A program made the position numbers and the translations under genes. 64,000 nt of DNA from Fagopyrum homotropicum (Eukaryota; Streptophyta; Magnoliopsida; Caryophyllales; Polygonaceae): the NCBI GenBank assembly GCA_033239125.1, contig BSWB01000005.1, forward strand, positions 137,822,494 to 137,886,493, in the 5' to 3' direction. The notes beneath the pieces are model-generated. The model worked only from the letters and a program-made list of their open reading frames with translations, was not told where the DNA came from and made no database searches. Shown in pieces: positions 56,984 through 64,000 of this stretch (the stretch's first letter is position 1; the number at the start of each line of letters is the position of its first letter).

Positions 56984-57250
56984 GGGCCCGTTTGGTTCCC
57001 ACTCCAAAAACGGAAACGGAATGAAAACGAATTTAGTCCATATGTATATCCTTATTCATAAAATTTTATGAAATCATTTCTTGTGATTTCATGCAAGATG
57101 GACTTGCTTCCCCACATTTTGTTTCCCTATAAGGTATCAAAAGTAATCAAATTCTACAGCCACAAGGAATGATTCCAAAAACTTTCATGAATAAGGGTAT
57201 ACGTATGGATTATATTCGTTTCTATTCCGTAGTTAAAACCAAACGGGTCC
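56984..57250. mobile_element. Tourist-like MITE with TAA target duplication
   Basis: It starts GGGCCCGTTTGGTTCCCACT and ends AAACCAAACGGGTCC. TAA flanks it at 56981-56983 and 57251-57253. Arms carry GGAAACGGAATGAAAACG and its inverse. Confidence 0.9.
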
Positions 57251-57253
57251 TAA

Positions 57254-58331
57254 GCATATAAATAGAGAATTGAAGGAAGAGGAAGAATGAAAAATGTTGT
57301 AAGCATGGAGGGCATCATGCTCCCTCTGCTCCAGACCCTTTATGGCCTCTTCTTCTCTGATTTGTACAAGTTATTGGAAAGTATAATAAATAATTAGTCT
57401 ATCTGCAATAATAAAAATATAAGATTTTCGTACAGAAAATCATAAAAAAAGAAGAAATATTCAGAAAAATGGCCCAGAATCAAATCTCTCTTCCACTGTG
57501 ACTAGCTCTGTAGAGCTAAGAATAAAAGGTGTAAGCTTTTAGAAGAGCACTAGATTGCATTACACTACACAGCATATGAATAAACAAAATCTTATTTAAT
57601 ATTTATAATCATATATATAAATATTAGAAATTGAAATGCATGCTTGCATAGTACAAAGAATCTACTTCAAAATTTGGTCTAACTTAACATAGATTTCACC
57701 TAATGGCATGCATATTATACATAGTCAGTGGTAAGTAGCTGTATCATAATCATTACGCAGTGTATGCATGTATGTATACTTTAATGCATGCATGCATGCA
57801 TACATCAACTAATATACATACATACATTATACTTACGTACATGCTAGCTTGCTAAAAGGATGTTTTACTGTTTTGAGTACTGAACAAGGATGCATGCAAG
57901 CTTTTTTGTCATTCTTACACTTTCATTACGCCTTGATAAAGAAGTTTGTAGCATCAACATACCTTACCTAATTGTGAGATTGACATTAATATAGGTGGTT
58001 AGGTTATCCGAATTGATCGAATATATTTTTGATTTACGAGACGGTTACAATTTTGGTTGAATAACCGAAAAACGTAGCTGACCCAATATTTTTGCCTAAG
58101 TTTTTCATTTAAACCAAAAGTTGTATTAAAAACCCCTGCCTTTAGTTAGGGTTATTATACAAGTTGTACATGCTCAAGCTCGGTTTATTTATAAATGGTT
58201 TGTTTAAAATATAAACGTCCATGGTAGATTGTTACGCCCAAATATCTTTATCTCATAAAACATCCCTACAATTACTAATTCCAATTTGCACTTACATATA
58301 TTCAGAAATGAAAGATATATACACACACTTA
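57254..58331. other. Intergenic DNA with short simple repeats
   Basis: ATGCATGCATGC and ATACATACATAC runs lie at 57762-57845. No gene. Confidence 0.5.
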
Positions 58332-58557
58332 GCCCCCGTTTGGTTGTAACTCCGGAGAATGAATGAAAATGTATCTAGTCTATGTGTAACCTTGTTCATG
58401 AATTTTTTGGATACATTCCTTGTAGTTTGATGCAAAATGCATTTACTTCTTTCATTATGTCTCTTATAGATGATTCCAAAAAGTTTCACGAATAAGGGTA
58501 TATATATAAATTAGATTCGTTTTCATTATGTTTCTGAAGTTAAAATCAAACTACCCT
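58332..58557. mobile_element. Diverged Tourist-like MITE with TTA target duplication
   Basis: It starts GCCCCCGTTTGGTTGTAACTC and ends AATCAAACTACCCT. TTA flanks it at 58329-58331 and 58558-58560. The interior matches the 59619 copy loosely. Confidence 0.72.
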
Positions 58558-58560
58558 TTA

Positions 58561-59615
58561 ATATGAATACATATAAGAAAAAAATGCAATGCATGGTAGA
58601 TTGATGTTACATTCAAAATCATAAAATATGTTATTTTATAAGTAAAACCAATATACATAAAGACAAAGACAAGTTGAAGATGTAGAATGATGCCAATAAG
58701 TAGGCTACAAATTGAAGACTAAGTTGAAAGTATAACCATACCAATTGAAAGGAAGATTAATGATAATGAAGCAGTAACAAAATAATGAAGTCTAACACCA
58801 AACCCCAGCAACATGATTAGGGCATCTTCCTTGTTATTAACACATTCCCAAGATTTCATCTTTTTATTTCAACTTAATTACCATAGCATTTCATTCATGT
58901 CAAGAGTGTAAATTTGTGGGTATAATCATAACAAAATGGGTATTAAAACCATAATCAAAATGATTTGAATACTAAGTTAGATGATTCATATCCTCTTTGG
59001 ACAGGCAAATCCATATCTGAGTTGCCAGTTCAGGCATGCTAGAGTATTATTTAGAAGAAGGGCATTTTGGTCTTTTACTAAATGCTTGAATTCGTGGTCC
59101 TTGAGGTTTATATGATTAGGTCCATTAGTTAATTAGGCATGATTTAAGTGCATTAGTTAGATTAGGTCTTCATGATTTTGTGATTTACTTTACTGTTACT
59201 CCAATTATAACTGCCAGTAGTTGTTACAACTCTTACCAAGCTTCAGGATTTAACTCTCTTTGCAATACTTAATTATCATGATAGCAATCTAAGTCCTAAC
59301 GCATTATAGCATATTTACCCAAAGAAATGAAGAAATAACATGGGATTATAATTCGCTAAAACTATATACACGGTCTTAAACTTACTATGGATCTGTTCAT
59401 GTTTCCTGAAGATGAAGTTTTGGTCCTCATTCCTCAGTTGACAAACAATATGAGTTTAACCCATAAACTTATATATTAAACTCACGACTTATATGTTATC
59501 GATTTGAGATATTTTATCCTTACATCTCAACACTCCCCTACTATCATTTTTTATCCGTCTCCGGACCTTAAAGCATGAAGGACACCTTCTCCTATTATGC
59601 TTTTCTTATCTACAC
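58561..59615. other. Intergenic DNA, no gene seen
   Basis: AT-rich sequence without recognisable coding or repeat structure. Confidence 0.45.
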
Positions 59616-59618
59616 TAC

Positions 59619-59910
59619 GGGCCCGTTTGGTTCCAACTCCGGAAACGGAAACGGAATGGAAAAGAATTTAGTCCATATGTATATCCATATTCATGAAATT
59701 TTATAGAATCATTCCCCATGGTTTAATAAAAAATGCACTTGCTTCCTCACATTTTGTTACCCTATAGGGTATCAAAAGTAATCAAACTCTCATCCAATTA
59801 CTACAAACCACAAGGAATGATTCCAAAAATTTTAATGAACAAGAGCATACGTATTGACTAGATTCGTTTCCATTCCGTTTCCGATTCCGGAGTTCAAACC
59901 AAACGGGCCC
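59619..59910. mobile_element. Tourist-like MITE, nearly full palindrome, TAC target duplication
   Basis: It starts GGGCCCGTTTGGTTCCAACT and ends GTTCAAACCAAACGGGCCC. TAC flanks it at 59616-59618 and 59911-59913. Inverted matching extends about 70 bp into each end (CGGAAACGGAATGGAAA versus TTTCCATTCCGTTTCCG). Confidence 0.92.
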
Positions 59911-59913
59911 TAC

Positions 59914-60497
59914 ATTCGTTCCTTTGATATCCTTTTTTTGCTTCAAATGGGCCCAATGGCCCAAAAACAACTTCTGGCCCAACTCCAACCAAAGCCCAAT
60001 TCCACCATACCCTCACTCATCATGTTCGCCTCAATTCCTTGTTTGAATTTTCAAAATTCAAAGAATGACACAGAAAATAGATTTCAACAAGGATTTGGCC
60101 CTCCGGCCATCACATTTTGGATTTGGAATTAAATGCTCTCTAGACGTTTAAAGATTTGGTTTCTTGAAGATCTGAATTTAATATTTGTATAATAAGATTT
60201 GGTTTCCTGAAGATCTGAATATATTATTAGTTGCTCACAATAACTGCATCTCAAATGCCTAGTTGCTACAGCCGCCTTCATTGAACAAGAGGACTGCAGA
60301 TCCAAAGAAAGATATAATTACGTCAGAAGATGGAACATAGACCTTATATACTTTTTTTTTTTTTTGATGAAAACATAGATCAATTCTCATATAGATTATC
60401 TATATGTAAATGAATGTAATTCTACCTTTAGCAACTATTAGTGTAAATAATTAAAGTAATCAAAGTTCAGTAACCTATTAACTTAATAGGTTCAATC
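59914..60497. other. Intergenic DNA, no gene seen
   Basis: TGGGCCCAATGGCCCA and other GGCCCA words cluster at 59948-59997. A direct repeat AAGATTTGGTTTCCTGAAGA / AAGATTTGGTTTCTTGAAGA occurs at 60150-60220. Confidence 0.4.
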
Positions 60498-60850
60498 TAA
60501 AAGATGTTAAACCTTGTAAAATACCCTTAGAAAGGCACTTCAATTTAACACGTGTCCAGAATATGTCTAAAAAAGAAAAATCTCTCATAAGTAAGATTTT
60601 TTATGATGTTGTTGTAGGATTTGTCATATATGTTATGATTTGTTCTAGACGTGATTCTACCTTTGCTATTAGTACTCTCAACGGATTTATGTATGACTTA
60701 AGTGAAAAACGCTGGGAAGGTATGAAATATATGTTGAAATATATTGTTGGAACTGTTAATTTTGGATTGTTATATGCTTAACATCATTTTTCTTTTGATT
60801 TTTCTAATAAAAATAATAGAAAATCGACTACATGTTCCTCTCCAAATGAT
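60498..60850 (+). pseudogene. Ty1/copia reverse transcriptase end / RNase H fragment
   Basis: KIPLERHFNLTRVQNMSKKE, IYVMICSRRDSTFAIS, FMYDLSEKRWEGMKYMLKYI and GTVNFGLLYA match the copia segment between reverse transcriptase and RNase H (MxxxxYxxxVGxLMYxMxxTRPD...HWxAxKxxLRYLxGT). A stop follows at 60779-60781. It lies about 130 bp beyond the 3-prime end of the P450 gene. Confidence 0.82.
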
Positions 60851-60908
60851 CATATTTTGTTTATTTACACACAGGTCATATGTGTGTTATCAACCACAAG
60901 GAAGAATT

Positions 60909-62434
60909 TTATGCGTAAGCAACGCTAAGAACGGGTCTAGCCTTGCAAACTGCTTCAAATGGTTTAGCTTTGACCAAGTGAAGTCCACCGCATTCAGTCA
61001 TCTCCAGTTCTTTACCACTGCACCTCTCCCACTCAAAGCACTGAATCAATGAAGCCAAAGCTAAGCCCACCACAGGTTTAGCGAAACCATAACCAGGGCA
61101 AGCTCTCCTTCCCACCCCGATTGGCATATACTGGTTCACGCTAAAATCCGCGCCCTCAAACCTCTCCGGTCTGAATCTCAAGGGCTCATTCCACAGACTC
61201 GGGTCCCTGTGAATAGCCCATGCGTTCACTAACACCAGCGTGCCACGGGGAATACTATATCCAGCAACCGTACAATCTTGAGACGAGTGTCGTGGTACTA
61301 GAAGAGGTGTTGAAGGGTAAAGCCTTAGAGTCTCGGATATTATGTTATGAAGGTATGGTAGATTTGGAAGATCCGAGTGGTTTACTGCTCGATCCTGGCC
61401 AACTTGTGTGTCTATCTCGTTCTTCGCCTTCGACATGATGGTTGGATGATTGAGTAAAAGAGACATTGCCCATTCTATGGTCACTACGCTGGCAGTCGTC
61501 CCTGTTAACATCACCTGCAAGTTCAAATATAAGTAATTGTTCATTTCAATCGAAACCCTAATTGAAATAGCAGAAGAATTAGTACCAAAGCAAGGCCTTT
61601 GATCATGACATCATCATATAAATGAGGCTCTGATTGTTGCAACTGAAGTAAATTGTCAATCACAGTGCCTTCATTGCTTATTTGTCTTCTCTCGTCCAAG
61701 ATCCTTTGTAGCAACCCATCCAAAGTCATGCGAGCCCTCTTAAGCTTCCTGTTATATCTTCCCAAGTCTAGTAGCCTCAGCATGGGGACAGACTCAGCTG
61801 GATCTACCTTCTCTAAAAGGTGGGAAAGATCCTCTATGGCTGCCATGACAACCCCTACTTTCCCTTTCTCGCCGACCAGGATCCTTGTCATGATCTGAAA
61901 CATCATCTCCTTTACTAGAGGCCTCAACACGACGACCTTCTTGTGGTGGGCGATGTTCCGAACAAGGCAAGCCACGGCGTCAGACCGGACATGAGTGAAG
62001 CTGTTGAGGCGGGTTGGGGAAAATATCTGAGCTGAGAAGACCCTACGAAGGAACTTCCAATGTTCCCCGTAGGGACCAGTGGCGAGGGTTGAAGAGTTGT
62101 AGATGACTTCTTCAGTGAAGAGGAAGACTGGCCGGTCGGCTAGGAGGGCGTCGTTTTTGGAAAAGCAGTCTTCGGCAATGGAGGCGGATGAGATGACAAC
62201 GACTAGCCATGAGCCAAAGCGAAGGGAGAAAATTGGGCCCAAGGACTGTGACAGCCGGAAAAGAGATCGACAGGGAGGGTAGGCGAGGTAGTGGAGGTGA
62301 CCGATCACTGGTAGGGAGAAAGACGGCGATGGTGGGAGGTTATGATTTTGGTTAGGTGATTTTGGGGATAGGAAGTACACAAGGGTGAGGAGGGAGATGA
62401 TGACAAGGAAGAGCAGCCAAAGATCCAACATCAT
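60909..62434 (-). CDS. Cytochrome P450, CYP81-like
   Basis: A membrane-bound monooxygenase, 484 residues, in two exons: 62434-61586 and 61514-60909, intron phase 0. It starts MMLDLWLLFLVIISLLTLVYF, a signal anchor, followed by the hinge LPPSPSFSLPVIGHLHYL. KNDALLADRP, YGEHWKFLRR and IKGLAL match CYP81 members. K-helix ETLR and FRPERF are present, and the heme loop is MPIGVGRRACPGYG with the ligand Cys. The oxygen-activating I-helix motif, normally A-G-T-D-T-S in this family, reads TGTTAS at the start of exon 2, so the usual Asp-Thr pair is missing. No frame lesion is present. CYP81 enzymes commonly hydroxylate lignans, isoflavones or indole glucosinolates; the substrate here is unknown. A second Met follows the first. 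Confidence 0.9.
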
Positions 62435-62755
62435 AGGTTGATGATCAAGGGTGAACCCTAATCAATACTTATAGATCTATATTCCATTGCCAGCTAGCTC
62501 ATATCTCTCATAGTGCGACTAATTAACAATCTTCATATCCAAGCAAAAAATATCCGCCAACTCATACCTCATAGTTTGTGCAGTCAACTTGGAGTTCATG
62601 CTGTGCACGCAAATTTGGGCAAGGGATTATCCTTATTTTCCTTATTAGGAGAGTTTCCCTAACAATAGTGCATTTTGCCCCTCCTGCTTTAGGATGTTAC
62701 TAGGGGTGTAAATGGAATGGAGATTTTCCAAATTTTGCGGGATTACCTGTCATGG
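62435..62755. other. P450 upstream region
   Basis: On the minus strand TATAAGTATT at about 62464-62473 is 30-40 bp above the ATG; it would leave an unusually short leader, so it is only a weak TATA candidate. TAGGGGTGTAAATGG at 62701 resembles a hAT terminus. A 16-bp phrase GGTGTTTCAGTGCCTC is duplicated at about 62754 and 62788. Confidence 0.35.
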
Positions 62756-63175
62756 TGTTTCAGTGCCTCATTAGATTTCCCGCTTCAAGGTGTTTCAGTG
62801 CCTCCTCTTCCAGACATAGTGGAACCTGCTAAAAACAAGATTACAGCGCTTCCTAATGGTGTCAAACTAGCTTCAAAGACATCAGATGTGAGTCTATGAT
62901 GTTTCTCTTACTTACATATGATATATCAGTCAAGAAGTTCAATGACTATCTGAGAAAACATGAGAATATATGTTGATCTTTTTCTTGTACAGAACACAAC
63001 TCTCTATTGGTCTGTATGTTGATTGTGGTTCAATTTATGAGACCCCATTCTCATTTGGTGCAACACGCTTGCTTGAGCGCATGGCTTTAAGGCAACTACC
63101 AGTAGAAGCCATCTGCGTTTATTACAAAAAGTGGAGGCTATTGGTGGTAATGTGACTGCAGCCAGTGAGCATTGT
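62756..63175 (+). pseudogene. Mitochondrial processing peptidase alpha subunit, gene fragment
   Basis: The alpha subunit of the mitochondrial presequence peptidase (part of the cytochrome bc1 core in plants). Exon one (to 62887) reads GVSVPPLPDIVEPAKNKITA then LPNGVKLASKTSD and ends at a GTGAGT donor. The next exon from 62993 (acceptor CTTGTACAG) reads SIGLYVDCGSIYETPFSFGA and LLERMAL in one frame, then KVEAIGGNVTA in another. The exons do not join in one frame, a second frameshift follows, and homology ends near 63160. It lacks the start, glycine-rich loop and C-terminal domain. The retained intron shows a DNA-level duplication rather than retrocopying. Confidence 0.85.
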
Positions 63176-63682
63176 CATGAACAAGCACGTAACAGAGGGG
63201 TAGAGATGAAATCATGAGAAAATGTAGGCTAACTGAAGGAGAAATCTTGAGCAACAAAGACTGCTCACCCACCTACTTCCCTTATCATGAATAAGCACAC
63301 AAGTCCATAACTCAAGCCAAAGATGAAAATGCAAGCAGCAGCAAACAGTCGAAAAAATCCATGTCGAACCCCAGTACCACAGCAATATAAATCAACATTT
63401 CTTCTGATCCAGAGACAGTACTACAATTATATAATAAACCATTCTACTGATAAAAAAAAAATAAAGAAGAAAGAATTGTCAAGTCCTAATCAAAGAGACC
63501 ATCTTCAAAACCTGCTAACATTTGTTAAACCAAATAATCAGACATTCAATTACTCCTTAACCTTTGACAAAATTTACCAACTGTACTGCTAATTTTGAAG
63601 CTCTATTTCTCTCTTTCCTACTTCTCACTCCTGATGCAAACAGAACTTAATTTAATTCTCCATTTTTCTGCTAAAAGAAGAT
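63176..63682. other. Unassigned DNA after the peptidase fragment
   Basis: An 89-codon plus-strand ORF (63323-63592) is Lys/Asn-rich and unrecognised. No gene is supported. Confidence 0.35.
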
Positions 63683-63940
63683 TACGTTTCCGCTTGGTAC
63701 CCCTAAAGTTTCGATTTTTCCGTTTGGTACCCTAAAATTTCGATTTTTCCGTTTGGTACCCTTATTTCTTATTTTTAAAAAATTTTATGTGATATTTTAA
63801 TCAAAAATTTTTTTTAAAAAAAGAAATAAGGGTACCTAACGGAAAAATCGAAACTTCAGGGGTACCAAGCGGAAACGTAAAAAACTTTGGGCATCATCCG
63901 GAAAAGCCAAAAACTCAAGGGTACCAAACGGAAAAATCCT
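63683..63940. mobile_element. Foldback MITE with repeated TTTCCGTTTGGTACCC units
   Basis: The left arm has ACGTTTCCGCTTGGTACCCC and two TTTCCGTTTGGTACCCT units about 35 bp apart. The right arm carries the complement, with one extra outer segment ending GTACCAAACGGAAAAATCCT. The loop is A/T-rich and only about 50 bp. The outer end AGGATTTTTCC matches that of the MITE at 10483. The left arm is shorter by about 70 bp. Confidence 0.82.
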
Positions 63941-64000
63941 AAAATTAAACATAATATGATAAAACATAATAAATTTTAGATTAAAATTGTAAAAAGTATA

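Noticed and set aside
62717..62899. Peptidase alpha fragment as an intact gene start
   Set aside because: The ATG upstream lies in unrelated sequence, the exons do not join in frame, and homology ends within 170 bp of the second exon.

Overview
The window looks like nuclear DNA of a eudicot plant. It is AT-rich and has spliced genes of plant-specific families, Ty1/copia, Ty3/gypsy and LINE elements, many small inverted-repeat transposons, and pieces of mitochondrial and plastid genes embedded in nuclear sequence. The species cannot be named from the sequence alone.

Four apparently functional host genes are present, all on the minus strand. They are pyruvate,phosphate dikinase (PPDK, 11-3154, running off the left edge, with a first exon typical of the cytosolic form), a short MGC-anchored PP2C phosphatase (19885-21509), an intronless S-adenosylmethionine decarboxylase of the BUD2/SAMDC4 type (30768-31796), and a CYP81-like cytochrome P450 (60909-62434). 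They act in carbon, signalling, polyamine and specialised metabolism and do not form a unit. A plus-strand fragment of the mitochondrial processing peptidase alpha gene (62756-63175) is a pseudogene. No tRNA, rRNA or CRISPR array was recognised.

The rest is layered transposon sequence. From 4.0 to 7.4 kb an old repeat is split by a solo-LTR-like element and carries arrays of a GGTCAACGACCC motif. From 7.4 to 12 kb lies a dead PIF/Harbinger element with both its transposase and its SANT/Myb-like gene; a foldback MITE interrupts the second gene. From 12.6 to 18.4 kb is a broken Ty1/copia element with two insertions: a palindrome built from two inverted LTR-like arms (13045-13819) and a block of organellar DNA (about 14578-15828) holding mitochondrial nad7 and plastid accD. 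From 23 to 26 kb and 49.8 to 54.3 kb are decayed Ty3/gypsy ends. Two hAT-type elements with 8-bp target duplications lie at 26.5-28.1 kb. A nearly intact LINE (42167-48310) has an 18-bp target duplication and poly(A) tail. Its ORF2 has one stop and one frameshift, and its long, fully open ORF1 is not of the usual plant LINE type that I can recognise.

A Tourist-like MITE family with GGGCCCGTTTGGT termini and 3-bp TTA/TAA targets recurs at least eight times between 20 and 60 kb, including one copy nested in another with both target duplications preserved.
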